This document shows, piece by piece, positions 21,522 through 34,100 of a DNA stretch of 64,000 nucleotides. Source of the stretch: Saccharina japonica (Eukaryota > Sar > Phaeophyceae > Laminariales > Laminariaceae); assembly GCA_008828725.1 (NCBI GenBank), contig MEHQ01002963.1, forward strand, positions 118,680-182,679. The letters run 5' to 3'. The translations under genes and the position numbers were made by a program. Under the pieces are notes generated by a model. It did not search any database, was not told the origin of the DNA, and saw only the letters and a program-made list of their open reading frames with translations. Within the stretch, counting starts at the first letter, position 1. The number at the start of each line of letters is the position of its first letter.

Positions 21522-22549
21522 TAGCACTAGCCAAAAGTAGGTATACCTACGCCCTTTGAGCCATTTATAGGTACACGGCGCATTGCACCCGGGAGACGGC
21601 TTCCTGGCCCCGCCTGATATTGGGCCTGCGCTCCGTCGTACCTCGAAATGGCTCAAAACGCCAAGGTATATCTATTTTCAGCTATTCGACTTCCGCGTCA
21701 CCTATTTTTGGCTTCCAAAACACATATAAATGGCTCGAACGATGACTGTTTGGCAACTGAAATGTAGACAGCCAGCCACATCGGATGCCGGGACTGTCAA
21801 TCAGCCGTCCGTACGTGTCAATCAGCTGACCGTACTTGTCAACACAAACGCCCAAACATGCTGCCAAACAGTACGAACGCAGGTAACGCCGGAGATAACA
21901 CAGGTCACCTAGCAAACTGAGGCGTGGCGGCGGTACAGTAGTAACTGGCGTCAATCAATAAGAGGGCCATTCACCACTACACTCTTCTAGTATTTTACTG
22001 GTAGTACACAATCGTGCCCCCACTACTACTGTACCTGTGTTACGAACTACTGTAGGGCATCATAAGACACGAGACAAGCTGAGCTTCACGAAGAATTACA
22101 AGAACATCGCATATGTGGATTGGTATGAATTCCAGAAGAATGGGTCGGGCGTCCAGCTTGTTAGGTGTCCTGCGTTGTCTCTGGCGTCACCGGCGTTCGT
22201 ACTGTTTGGCAGTATTTTTGCATTTGTGTTGACAGGCAAGGTCAGCTGGTTGATGTATATTGTCAGCTGGTTGACAGTGCCGGCATCTGGTGTGGCCGTT
22301 TGTCTATATTTCAGTTGCCAAAAAGTGTTTGTTCTAGCCATTTATAGGTACACTTGAAGCCATAAATAGGTGATGCGGAAGTTGAATACCTAATAATAGG
22401 TGTACCTTGGCCTTTTGAGCCATTTGTAGGTTGGATGGGGCGCAGGCCAAATATCAGGCAGGGCCAGGAAGCCTTTTCCCGGGTGCAATGCGCCGTGTAC
22501 CGATAAATGGCTCAAAAGACGTAGGTATACCTAATTTTGGTTAGTGACC
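21522..22549. mobile_element. long-TIR foldback element F2, sister of F1
   Basis: The arms 21522-21900 and 22190-22549 are inverted copies of each other and of the F1 arms (GGTATACCTACG, TTTGAGCCATTTATAGGTAC, ATATTGGGCCTGCGCTC, GGTTGACAGTSCCGGCATC). The outer ends are TAGCACTAGCC / GGTTAGTGACC. No clear target duplication is seen, in contrast to F1. No transposase. The microsatellite-like CTGACA/GTCAAC repeats in the arms (21795-21845, 22235-22280) are expanded compared with F1. Confidence 0.72.
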
Positions 22550-22950
22550 TAATATATATAAGCATATATAGATCTGTGCGTGAACTAGAGAGTGGTCCGC
22601 AGTCGTCCGTATCATATTTACGGGTTACTTGCGCTGTGTTGTACTTTTTATTTTATGATCGAACTTTGCCAAGTGTTAAACTTCCGAAGCTGTCCCGCTT
22701 TCGAAGTTGGGAGGTAGGTATGTAACCTACACACAGCAGGAGCAGCAGCAGTACTACAGTAGTAGTAGCAGCATAGTTGTGCGTATGTGTGTACTCCCGT
22801 GCTGTGCTGCTGCTGCTGCTGTTCCATGTTGCTGTTGCTACTGCTCCTTCGTCTACAGCGATGTATGAACAGCGATTGCCGCTCGTGAAAACTATTTATC
22901 GTATGCACTTTGTACGATTTGACTCAAAAATATGTTATCAGATGGGTTAT
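22550..22950. other. stretch without recognised gene
   Basis: Unique sequence with imperfect CAG/CTG runs (22735-22850). Open frames here are by-products of the triplet runs. Confidence 0.4.
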
Positions 22951-24452
22951 AGCCAAAATCAGGTACATCTGGTCACTGTGGTGCCAAAAACAGGTACTAC
23001 ATTAAAACCGAGTATAAATCACACGCTAGGACACCTGTCATTGGCCAGCCTCACATCGTACCTGATTTTGGCATGAAATGGTCAGGTACACCTGGGTTTG
23101 TCTACTTTGTTTAGCTTTCAACTGATTTTAACGATTTTTGAGCCAATCAGAGGCCATACGTACTCTGCCTCCGATACGCCCGACACGAAGACATCACGAC
23201 ACTACGTACATACGACCCGCCACAACGACATGAATAACGTATCATACGCGCGCATACAGCACATTTGACCTGTTGTAAGATAGTATAGCTGTCGCTAGGA
23301 ACTCGCGCAGCAGGATATTAGTAACTGTCGTCAACTTGTGTGCATTGGTGGGGAAAAAAAACAGGAAAAAAACGTCGACGACGTGCCCCGAGAACCCCCT
23401 CTGCCCTCCATTCAGGCTGTACACGCGCATGATCGCGCAGGCTATGGCAATGAGGATCTGCTCCACTTGCGGGGGCCTGAAATGACTTGGTTTTTGTATA
23501 TTGGGATGGAAATGACTTGAAAATGTATGGTGGGTCTGAAATGACTTGGTTTTTGTATGGCGGGTCTGAAATGACTTGAACAACTTGTCTGCAGTAGTGC
23601 GGAAAAAAAAACAGGAAAAAACGAGGGTCACGGGTTCGAAACCGTGTTGACCACGTTTTTTTCGCCGTTAGAGTTGCAGTAAGTTTACTTATAGAAGTAA
23701 AGAAAAACTGGATTTTCACACCACTTGTACGAGTAGGGTAACAGGTAGTACAGGTGCTTATCATCTCAAGGGTCAGGGGTTCGAGACCCGTATACCTCTC
23801 ACAACTTATTGTTTTTGTGTGAGTGTACAACGAATTAGACAGATAAAATTATGAGAATATGTTGGCTAACAACGTACCGTAGTAGACGAATACAATTCTG
23901 AGAATTTGATGAAAAGTGCCGACGGAAAAGTGCAGACAGATTCAACTGATTAATCAAATTAATAAACGGTCGACGCTTTCTCGCAAGGGGTTCCTATCAC
24001 GAGAGACTTGGTCAAAATTATAAACTCGCATCGTACTGCTGCTGATTCCTGACACGGTACGGAAAGCGAGCAGTTCAGGCTCAAATTAACTCCATGTTTT
24101 GTTTGTATGCTGTCAATGATGTGGCTACGGCTATATACATATCATACCTGGTACGAGAATACAGAAATACATGTCGTAGGAGTGAGTGTGATCACGAAGA
24201 GAGCAATGAAAGCATAAGCATACGACAGATATTAGTATCTGTACAGAAAATAACATACAACATTTATCAAGAATTTGGAGGACACGCACATTCGCTGTCG
24301 TTCTGCTGTTCAGGTGCGAATTCAAAGAGATGTTGTAATATTTCTCACAGCCAAAAAGTCCTGAAAAACACCGTTCGTGGCGTGCGTTTAAACTTGGTTT
24401 TACTATGTACCTGATTTTGGCTCAAATGGATCAGGTATACCTGATTTTGGCA
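22951..24452. mobile_element. possible TIR element G
   Basis: The left end AGCCAAAATCAGGTACAT with a second CCAAAAACAGGTACTAC copy, and the right end with three inverted CCTGATTTTGGC motifs (about 24410-24450), suggest a transposon about 1.5 kb long. The left inner part TTAAAACCGAG and the right CTTGGTTTTACTA extend the match. A similar CCTGATTTTGGC / GGTACACCTGGG cluster at 23060-23095 may be an internal copy of the end. No transposase and no clear target duplication. Confidence 0.45.
23625..23800 (+). repeat. two tRNA-like B-box segments
   Basis: CACGGGTTCGAAACCGTG (about 23629) and AGGGGTTCGAGACCCG (about 23774) both match a T-arm / pol III B box with pairing flanks. The flanks are A-rich or lack an anticodon arm. 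They resemble tRNA-derived SINE heads inside element G and not tRNA genes. Confidence 0.35.
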
Positions 24453-24549
24453 GTTGCTCTTATGAAATTGTTTTACAGATACGTTGCTTTTTCCTCATTC
24501 GACTACGTACAGAGTATCAACACGCTGCTGCCAATAATGTGTTGCCCAT

Positions 24550-25275
24550 ACTCCCACAAAAGAAAGATGTGCTGATTCCACCTCCCGAGTAAATACACCC
24601 TGTTGTTGTTGAGTATGATAACTATTCCGCAGATACCAAGAAACAACCGGCCAGGGAAAAAGCGCACGCCATCGATACTCCACCTCCGCAAAAGAAAGAT
24701 GTGCTGATTCCACCTCCCGAGTAAATACACCCTGTTGTTGTTGAGTATGATCACTATTCGGCAGATACCAGGAAACAACCGGCCAGGAAAAAAACGCACG
24801 CCATCGATACACTCTGTTGACGGCGCAGCAAGTTATTGTTATCTTCAGTATTTTCATATTATATTTTCGAAGTGAAGCAAGTTTTTTGTGTTCGTCATGA
24901 TTTTCATATTATTTGTTTTTTCGTTGGATGAAAAAGCCGTGCTGATTCGACTTCCCGAGTACTACTCTGTTGTTATTGAGTTTATTTCGCATGATATTTG
25001 GTTTGTTGGATGAAAAGAAAGCTGCGGTGCTGATGCTGTTTATGCTTATGCTTCTGCTCATGTTGTCGGTATTGCCCATACTCCACCTCCACAAAAGAAC
25101 GTGGTGCTGATTCGACCTCCCGAGTTTTTCCGTACCCTGTTCTTGAGTTGTTTTGGTATTATTTGTGTCGTTAAAAGTGCAGCAAGTTTTTTGTTGTTCG
25201 TCATTATTTTCATATTATTTATTTTTCGTTGGATGAAAAGAAAAAGCGATGCTGATTTTACCTCCCGAGTACATA
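24550..25275. repeat. diverged tandem repeat with GTGCTGATTCCACC core
   Basis: A core GTGCTGATTCNACCTCCCGA followed by GTANNTACNCTGTTGTTGTTG occurs at about 24570, 24697, 24932, 25102 and 25250. The first two units (24557-24680 and 24684-24805) are nearly identical over about 127 bp; the others are diverged and spaced 150-235 bp. The frames on the minus strand simply repeat with the units. Confidence 0.72.
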
Positions 25276-25759
25276 GACTTTGTAGTATCAGCCAATAGTA
25301 GTACGACTAACCCCTGGCCCCCATTCCCACCTACCTTGCGCCTACACGCGGTCGCACAGCAACCCAGTACAGCACTCGGTAGTATGGCCGTGAGGCGAAC
25401 GAGCCGTCTGCTATACAACAGTACAATAATAGACACCGAGGTGTTGGTTACCTACAAGTTTCCAACAAAACAAATGGAATGAAAGGCCCAAAGCAAACGC
25501 CTTTCTTTGTGGCTGGCTATGATGTACGTATTAAACAGCAGTAGCAAGCAGTAACGTTGGAGGTGCTGCTGTACGCACATATTTGACCAGCAGGTGGCAG
25601 CATGCTAAAAACAAAACGAGCAGAGTTCGTACGTACACGTTGTCCACCTTAGTTTCCTTCGTGTAAACGCATTGTCCGCACTGCTCGGTTTTAGGTGAAG
25701 ATGCAGCAGTCTTGTGGTTTCTGCCGTTTGGGCTGTTGTTGTTGCTGCTGCATGTTGAT

Positions 25760-26664
25760 TAGAGTTGTGCCCCGGCTGGGCGAGAACCGGGTACCCGGCC
25801 CGGCCGGGACCGGAACCGGACCGGTCCAAGTCTGCGACCCGCGGGTATCTGTGACCCGGGTACCCGGGTACCCGGTTCTACGATATACGGAGCCCCTGAA
25901 AACTTGCTGCGCACAGCTCACCGCTCGCAGCTCACAGCACACAGCACACCGAGATACCCAACACACAACACACACACGATACTCTTACCAGCCGCTGGCG
26001 GCCCTCCTATACCATGAGCCAGGACATCCAACTAGAGTTGTAACCCGGCTGGGCGAGAACCGGGTACCCGGTGGCGGGTACCCGGCCCGGCCGGGACCGG
26101 AACCGGACCGGTCCAAGTCTGCGACCCGCCGGGTATCTGTGCCCCGGGTACCCGGGTATCCGCATCAATATACATTATATTCTCCTCTGCTGTCTGTCGG
26201 TGACGGGATTTGTCGCATGAAATTCGAGCAATCGTACTCGGAGTAGGATTTTGCTGATGACGAGCGTTATAGGAAACAAGGGTATGACAGCAGTATCACA
26301 GGTCAGTATCATGTATCGTGTATCAACGAAAACAAAACCCGGTCTAACCTACGTTCTTTTCATTTTGCCACAAAGTAGAGATATCCACCCCCCTTGCCTT
26401 CTGTTATTTGTCAAGATTCATCGTACAGTATAAGACAAAATCAAATCTTCTTCTCCCACCTACCTCCTTACCACGTCGTTTGAGTACCTTTCTGCTTCCA
26501 GGCCGGTAAAAGCAAGCGGGGGGAGGGTAAATACGGTATGATACCCCGGGTACCCGGGTACCCGGGTCCTCCGACCCGCCGGGTACCCGGGCCGGGCCAG
26601 TCTGAATCCCTCAAAACCGGGCCGGGTACCCGGTCCAGAATTCTGAGGCCGGGGCACAACTGTA
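25760..26664. mobile_element. hAT-like element with CCCGGGTACCCGGG repeats (hAT-d)
   Basis: The ends TAGAGTTGTGCCCCGG and (reverse complement of the right end) TACAGTTGTGCCCCGG are inverted repeats with one mismatch. An exact 8-bp duplication ATGTTGAT lies at 25752-25759 and 26665-26672. Both subterminal regions are packed with ACCCGGGTACCCGGG palindromes (25780-25890, 26055-26160, 26545-26640). A second copy of the left end starts at 26033 (TAGAGTTGTAACCCGG), so the element carries an internal duplication of its own end or a nested relative. At 905 bp it has no transposase and is non-autonomous. Confidence 0.85.
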
Positions 26665-26809
26665 ATGTTGATGCTCTGCTACGGTCGAGGTAACACGTAT
26701 TTCTTGCGTCGCCCTTACTATGATCACTCCGTAGGAAAGCCTTGTATAAAGATATATAATTTGATGTTGGTTCAACCCTGAAGCTCGCACGATAAATAAT
26801 ATTAAATCC

Positions 26810-27060
26810 GGGCCGGCCTCAGTATCGGAATCTCGGCACCTCAATATCTCGAGGGTTTTTTCATTTCTTCGGGCGCTCTCTTCGAAGATCGGCTCCGACG
26901 CCCCTCGCCCTTCGTCCCCATCGCTTACCTCGCCGCGAACGCGTGCGGGGGCAGAGAAAGAGAAGCGAAAAGTAGGCACAATCTTCGATCTTGGGTGGCA
27001 TGTCGAGCATTTATTTGAATCTTGAAAGGGGGGGGTAGTCACAAACACAAAGTGGTGACT
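26810..27060 (-). repeat. dispersed repeat H, copy 2
   Basis: Inverse copy of 17020-17235; see shared motifs GGCCTCAGTATCGGAATC, GCCCCTCGCCCTTCGT and GGTGGCATGTCGAGCA. The minus-strand reading SAPARVRGEVSDGDEGRGAS overlaps the same region. The pair supports a dispersed element whose boundaries are not clear. Confidence 0.6.
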
Positions 27061-27179
27061 TTTTAATATAATTGGAGTAGTACCATACAGGCGTCACATT
27101 TTGTTAGTCCTTTGTATCGTCTGATCCGAAGAGTCGATGCCCATGTTTCTCGTTCGCATCCCATAACGAGCATACATGT

Positions 27180-28230
27180 ATACCATTACTTCGTACGAGT
27201 ACGTGCAGCTTCAGAAAGATAGAGTAGAGCATCAGTAGTAGACTCGAGCGCTGTTCGAGTACAAGCACATACATACTGCTGTACTTCGAGTATGTAGGAG
27301 TACGAGTACGCACGCTCTATTAAGAGTATGCAGAGCTGATGTTCTGTCCCTTTCTATACTTCGTGTTCCCGAACTCGGAAAATTCGTTCTTCTCTACGCA
27401 AACATCCGATTGTTTTTTATGGTATTCTTGCACGAATAACAACGGATGTATGCAGCTTGAAGATGATATTTTTAAATAATAATTTACAAGAACGTTCGAA
27501 GCCGGACTCGAAAGGCTTATTTTAAGTGTGAAAAAATGTGGTACATACGTGAAGAAAGTATAGATTGGATGTGGTTAAAACGATGGAGTAAACATCCTGA
27601 ACCAAGCTGCACACCCGGCAGATCCACGAGCACGCGCATACAAGTTGGTTCGAGTGTATGCATGTAGAAGTAGGGTACACGTATGTATGTAAGAGCGAAT
27701 AAGAGCATTATCACTTTGATCTAATACTGCTGTACACCACTGCTGCTGTGCGAGTATATAGTGCTACTCAGGCAGTGTCGACAGCAAGTATTTCCAGTAG
27801 TATAGTGTGGCTCAAATATCTGACTGCGCAAGGACACACATACGAACAAATAAGGAAATGTTTACCCCGAGGGAGGAATTATTAGTTTTCCATCTTTTTA
27901 TGTCGTGCTGCAGCTTAGAAATACTACCAGGTATACATAACATGCACTGAGCAAGTTGCTGCAGTGTGCGAGTTTTTATTTTCTGGAATTTGTTTTAATG
28001 CGACAGCTGCGAGTTTTACCCGATCTAGTGTATACCAGGTACTACTGAAGATGCATAATGTACCAGGTATTAATGAAGGCACATGTTCGTACGAGTATAC
28101 GTACGAGTACAGCTTCACAAACAGGTGCAGCCAGCAGTAAACTCGAGCTTTGTAGAAGTACGAGCACATACTGCCGTACGTCGAGTACGTATGTAGAAGT
28201 ACGAGTACGCACGCTCGGCGATGCAGTGCT
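27180..28230. repeat. direct repeats of GTAC-rich segment
   Basis: 27185-27320 and 28085-28215 are direct copies (CGTACGAGTACGTRCAGCTTC, ACTCGAGC, GAGTACGAGTACGCACGCTC). A third diverged piece is at 27590-27700. The intervening sequence is AT-rich with no gene seen. Confidence 0.6.
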
Positions 28231-28370
28231 GTGCAGGGCTAAAAGTACTGCTGGTATGTGCGTCTAGCATCGCGGTTTATAAACTCTGCTGTACGGTTTT
28301 TGTGTTTCTGCATGCATGTGTTGCAACTACTGCTGCTGCTGCTGTACTACGAGCTGGGCCAGCCTTAAAA

Positions 28371-28476
28371 CGGTGTAACCCTTATAGATCTGGAGTCCCG
28401 TTTTGGGGACAACTTACTTAGAATTAGACTGGTTTTTCCCCAAAACGGGACTGCAGTCCTAAACGCGGGTTAAGCG
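28371..28476. repeat. inverted repeat with 15-bp perfect core
   Basis: AGTCCCGTTTTGGGG (28394-28408) and CCCCAAAACGGGACT (28438-28452) are exact inverse copies. Similarity extends outward (GTGTAACCC / GGGTTAAGC), giving an element of about 105 bp, probably a small MITE. Confidence 0.6.
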
Positions 28477-28479
28477 TCG

Positions 28480-29184
28480 GATTGGCAATAATGCCTCCAT
28501 CAATTAAAAAAAAAATAGACTTGATTTTTGGACACGGGGTAGCTCATGCATTCGTCGACCCGTTGACCTTCGTTCGGCCCTATACGTTTTTTTTTTTCCC
28601 CTTCCAAGAGATATGACCGATCCAACAATCCGGGAAAAAAAAAAAAAAAAAAAAAGTGACCCACCAAAACCCACACTAATAAAAACAAGAATAAAAAATG
28701 GCCGACCGTGAATGCCTTTGAACGTGTGATTCAAATCCGGGCTTAAAAATCCAGTGCAAAATTCTCTAAATTGAACGAGGCATCGCAACAATGACTTTTT
28801 GTTTTTGTTTTGGTATTGACTTGACTTAGTGTGTGTAGTCGGTTTTGGTGATAACTCTTGATGGATGGCGAATTGGGCAACGAGACTTTCATCGCTTATC
28901 TCCTGGTGTCCTCAGCACTGTCTCCACGATAAGTGACGTTTTGATTAAACATTATTTTTTTTCTAAGAATTGTGTGTTGAAAAGTTGGTGTTTTTTTGCG
29001 GATATCTCGGCGAGATCGAGTGGGGAAAATCAAAGGTATAGAAATTTCTATGTACGTATTTTTTTTTTGCTTTTGTTTACATAAGCAGTGGTATGTCAGG
29101 GTTATTGTCCCCAATGTATGTGGCCTGATTTGGTTCATGAGATACGACTTTGGGCACAGCTTGCTCCGTTTTATGGCTGGCCCA
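28480..29184. other. stretch without recognised gene
   Basis: Contains A/T homopolymers (28587-28600, 28632-28655) and unique sequence. No feature could be supported. Confidence 0.4.
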
Positions 29185-29370
29185 GCTCGTATGCTTCATT
29201 TCTTTGTTGTGGATTTATCTCCTGATAAATTATGAATTTCGGATGAGACTCTTGGCATTGCTTTTGATTAATATATTTTTTTATATCGGGTGGAATAATT
29301 TCAACTCCTTTCCTGCCCTACCGGAAGCATGGATGCCGGCGAATGCCGGCACCCATGCGGAGCCCTTGTA
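29185..29370. repeat. dispersed repeat D, second locus
   Basis: Matches 7853-8145 from TATGCTTNNTTTNTTTGTTG through TCGGATGARACTCTTGGCAT to CGGAGCCCTTGTATATA. It includes the hairpin GCATGGATGCCGGC / GCCGGCACCCATGC (29327-29358), with one mismatch compared with the perfect stem at 8098-8129. Confidence 0.65.
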
Positions 29371-29659
29371 TATAATTAAAACGTTCGTCGCTCTTGTCAA
29401 GTGTATCCGTCGTGTACCTCGCATAGATAGGTATGACATGAAAAATGTACGTATGTGACAATACAACGATTGAAATTAGGACAATGAATCTTAATACATT
29501 TTTCCGCCCCACTTCCGAGGCCACCATTGACACTTCCGTGGCCTCTCAGCCTACTCCCTGCTCTTAATTGCCGACGGGAAAAACACTCTGTTTTCGAAAT
29601 CTGTCCTGTAATTATTTTTATTTTATGTTTCTTCGACTCATTTATTCGATTTATCCAAA

Positions 29660-30485
29660 AAAGAAAAGGTTTCCTTCGCGCACGCAGCATAATGCGCGGC
29701 CGAAAATAACTCGCCGCACACGGAACGAGATGGCACTAAATCTCCGAGGGTGTATGGATCCTTTCTCTGACAGTGGTGGTTGCCAAGGGTGAGTCACCTT
29801 GATGAACTGTGCCTGGACCTCTCGTCCGAAATGCAACAGCCTCACCAACTTAGGTGTGTTTGTTTGTTTTTCGAAGCTTTGTGTTTGTTGTCCCGTTTGC
29901 CGACGACTACTCGCCTCACTCAGCACGAGGTGGTATGAAATCTCTCAGGCTGTGAGTATGCGACATTGCTCTGAAAGTGGTGGTCGCTTGTGAACTGTGT
30001 CTGGACCTGTCACTCGAAAAACATGACAGCCTTTTTTTTTCAAGCTTTTTTTGTTGTTGTCCCGTTTGCCGTGTACACTTTGCCGTGAAATAAAAACAAA
30101 ACCGGGGCTTCATTTCACTCAACAATATATATATTGTGCTTTGCGCACGAAGCAGCATGCGCGGCCAATGATAACTCGCCTGACACGGAACGAGATTGCA
30201 CCGAATCTCCGAGACTGTATGCATCATTGTCCTGAGAGAGTGGTGCTTGCCAAGGCTGAGAGACGCTGATGAACCGCGTGTGGACCTCTCGCCTGAAAAG
30301 CGACAGCCTCGCCGATGTGTGTTTGTTCGTTTTGTTCGAACGTTTCGTTTGTTCTCGAGTTTTTCGTATTTATTCAGGGTCGGTCCTGTTATTGTTTTAT
30401 TCTTCGTTTCTTCGATGCATCCAAAAAACAGACGTGGGGCTTTACGCACGCAGCAGCTTCCGCGACCGATTATAACTCGCCTTGA
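29660..30485. repeat. tandem array of 200-300 bp units
   Basis: Units share CGCGGCCRANNATAACTCGCC, CACGGAACGAGATNGCAC, TCTCCGAGNSTGTATG and GTGTGTTTGTTNGTTTTTCG. The CTCGCC marks fall at about 29710, 29910, 30175 and 30475. Copies are of unequal length, and the second and fourth are partial. Frames on either strand repeat with the units and are not taken as genes. Confidence 0.7.
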
Positions 30486-31181
30486 ACGGATCGATATGCT
30501 TGTCTTCCTTCAGGCACGACGAGCTGTTGGTATTTGCAAGTTGGATTGCAAAAATTATACAACGCCTTCTATCCGACTGCTCTCCCGTATGATCTACTTC
30601 CTTGAGCGAGCGTAGGGGGGGGGCGTGTAGCCTCCCGCGGAGGGCAATTTTGATGATGTATAACATTACAACATTACAGTCACGCCATCGGAGCTCGAGT
30701 ATGCAGTGGAGCGTAAATTATAATAGTGGATGATTCGAGTACTCTCAATATTTATACTGGCAATTTCTCGTGCTCGAACAAGCTAGAATACAACCTTGCC
30801 TTCAACCACTCCCAATATCAATCCATCACATTATACGTAAATGTTACAAGATAACATTAGTGCTTAGTTGAGTTTTTTGTTTGCGGCCAGGGCATCATCG
30901 GAAAACCTTGGGTAAAACGTTTTTGTTTTTATCTCCACAGGACTTTCAGTTTTACGTAACCTGCGAGAATGATACAAACATGCCGACTCTAGGCCAACTA
31001 TATTTTCTGGTGGACGTTGTCTCCGGAAAACATGGCGGCTAAGACCGTGCTGTCGGCAAAGTACTATAGATTTACCCCCCCCATTGTGCGTGGCATCTAG
31101 GTCCATCATACATGCACACGCTTGATCCTCTGTTTCATTTGCCATACATGCCCCACAGCCTGAACGATCAAGATCTCCGCT
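30486..31181. other. upstream region of gene 1
   Basis: No repeat or gene recognised on the plus strand. The 184-codon minus frame overlapping the first exon of gene 1 (30864-31418) has irregular composition and no domain, and is taken as a shadow. The gene 1 promoter should lie here. I see no clear TATA box or known motif close to the start codon. Confidence 0.35.
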
Positions 31182-34100
31182 ATGCATCTCGCCCGGTATA
31201 TTTTGAGCGCTGGAGCCGCTCTCTTTCTGGCCCTCTCCGCTCATGCACAAGCAACTGGTGAGTTGGAAGTGTTTGAGCCGTCGTGCATAGTTGTGAGATT
31301 CAGTGGTGTGCATCGCTGTGGACGCACAGCAGTTCATACACGTAAGACATTGAACAACACTATCGGAATGCTCACCGCGGATCGCGTCCCGTGCGGTTCT
31401 GAGGCAGCAGAAATACACACGGCCTATAGTAGCCAGCCGCAGTCGTCTATCCCGTTACAAACTCCTGTTAACCGTCACTCGCGTTTGGTATCAGAGTACA
31501 GCTGCCTACGCACCGCCTCCTGCGACCTAATACCGGGTCGAAACCCAACGTCTAGCCATACGATTGGCTGCATCTTGCGTGACGACACCCCCTAAACACC
31601 GCATATTTCACAAAGAACAACTAACATGTTCCATGTCACATACTGTCGATACTGTCGCCAACTTCTCCCCCAACCGTCTGCCCCCCCCCCCCGCCCCGGC
31701 GTACTCTTGGTGCACGAACGGCTTCACTACTCGACTAGGAGACGCTTGCACCGTGGACCCCAACTGCTCGAGTAGCTGCTGCTCAACAGAAGGCCCTCTA
31801 GTCTGCGCAGGTACGTACAACTATACCCATCGCGTAAAAACAAAACACTGTGCACTTCTTCGGTGATGACAGTGAACACCACACATACCTCGGGTAGAGA
31901 CTTCCTTCTCCAGCGAACGCGACGTGGGTCCAACGGAGGTATACGACGGCCCAGTAGCGCTGTCTGAACTCACTTTCATTCGCGATGCAAGCCGGGCGCC
32001 CACATTCCCCCTCTTCTACAGCTACGGCCGAGAGTGAGAGACAAGCTTCAACACGAGTACGACCCTTTCTGTCATTTGTGCACGGTTGGCGACCTGCGTT
32101 CCGCGATGGAAGTAAAGAAAGCGCTGTCCGAGAAACATAATTCGATAGGCCGCCACAAGAGGCAAATTTATGGATGGGCTACTTGCCGCAATTTCCCCAA
32201 CCAGTACTGTAGGTATCCGTTGAAATACAGCAATAGGCCTTGGGTTCGCCAGTCGGTAAGCCACCCGCCAAATTGATGTAGTGCAAATGACGTATGTACA
32301 AAAGGCTGTTACACGCATCTCGCATACTCTTGACAACGCCAAATGGTGGACTGGAGTCCCCATATTCGTACAACTCGTAGTTGCAAAACTACGTACGTAT
32401 ATGTGTACGGTATTTTCGACAACCACCAAACAAACAAAGACGGGTTTCCTCTTTCGTACTGGCGGAAAGCGGCGGAGACGTCAACTGGGCATTGTTAACC
32501 AGTGGATCTACTGTACGAACAACTAAACAAATAAATGGTGTGTAAAACGACACCTCGGGAGCCAGCGGTGCGTATTTGCAACGATCGACGGCATTTCACC
32601 CCAATGGCTGGTTACAGATGCTCATGCGCCGTTAACTCACCGCTTTTTGCTTGTGTTTATTTTTGCAGTTCGTGGGCGCCTGCCCAACGGGCAAAACTGT
32701 TTCACGCAAACTGGATGCGACTGCCTTACTGGTTTTTGCGACATGGCCACGGGCACCTGCGAAGGTGGAGTTTAGACACCCCAGTTGCTACTGTTTGTTG
32801 GTGTAACTCTTATTCCGACGGTTACAAAAGGACCACTTCGGCACTATGCGCGACGACGATGGGAACGGCGGTGCGCTTATATATATTATTTCTTGGCTGC
32901 CGGGGGTCCTGAACGAAATAGTTATACATGCCCAGCACCAGGTATTTGTCTATAACCCATTTGTATGCGTGCTTGCATTTGTATTCGCTACATTGTATTG
33001 CTCGCATTCGAGCTGTATCGTCCCATTGTTTATTTTGTGTACAGCGCACCATTCGCCAAGGCTGCATCACCATGGCCTTGTTGTTAACTGTTGTATCGCG
33101 TGTACGAAAGTGCGTACCTGGTACATATTTAAAACGGGGTAACGCATGTCCGAGGGAGGCAGGCTATGTACACTACACGCCTTCAACGGGTTTTCCATGA
33201 CATGCTCGACATGGGAGTAATCGTGATTTATCGTGTGGTTCCAGTTGGATCAGAGTCGTGTGCGTGAATAAACTGGTATCGACAGTTCGAAGAATGACAT
33301 GCGGGATTGTTTGTGTTAAACCGCTTCATTGTTAGGCTGTTCTAGCGTCCATGTGTTCAGCTGTTTTTATGCATGTCCTGACCACTGTTCGAAACCATAA
33401 ATATTTTACGCCGTAGTCGATTGTAGGCCGTACCATTGTTTCAATCCAGGGAAGGCGGTGTGCATAGCCAGAACACTGATAGTTTTCCTGCACGCGCTAC
33501 TCCTGACATTGGCTCAGCGTACCAAGCCAATATAAGGCACGGGTGGCTCAGCGTACCAAGCTACATATCCCCAACCCCAAATACGACGTTGCCGGTGTTA
33601 TGCGAGCGTGTAGCTACATGGACGATATCATCATGGCCAACAGTCGCACCACAACCTACCATGTAGAATAACGCAACAAGCTAGCACACCATATGGTTTG
33701 AGGCGACGTTGCATTTCAATGATACGGGATAGCTGGCTGTTGAGTTGAGAAAATGCCGTCAGTAAGAAACGGTTTGCCCACGATTACGAAGCCACCACTA
33801 TTATGTTCGTTGTCATCGGACTATGTGTAGCATGATATTGAACGTTGATAACTCTTAGCACTCCTAATGAAAAAACGCCTCCACGGCAAATGGAGCCCTC
33901 TCCACGATATCTACTCTTTATAGCACGCCTTTAAATATCTGAACTACGTGTAATATATACGTGTTGCCATAATTACGAAGTGGGACTCAGATATTATATA
34001 CTGTACCTGGTATATGTGGCCATCGTAAATATATATAGGAACTGCAGTTGAATCTGATTCTTGGCATTGCGTGTTGGACCCTAGACATAAACGAACCCAA

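Noticed and set aside
23318-23830. 170-codon minus-strand frame with SINE-like RxTGLEPLTLE segment
   Set aside because: The protein-like words are translations of tRNA-like B-box sequence and A-rich tails.
30864-31418. 184-codon minus-strand frame over exon 1 of gene 1
   Set aside because: No domain or splice support, and the opposite strand has a signal peptide followed by a good GTGAGT donor.
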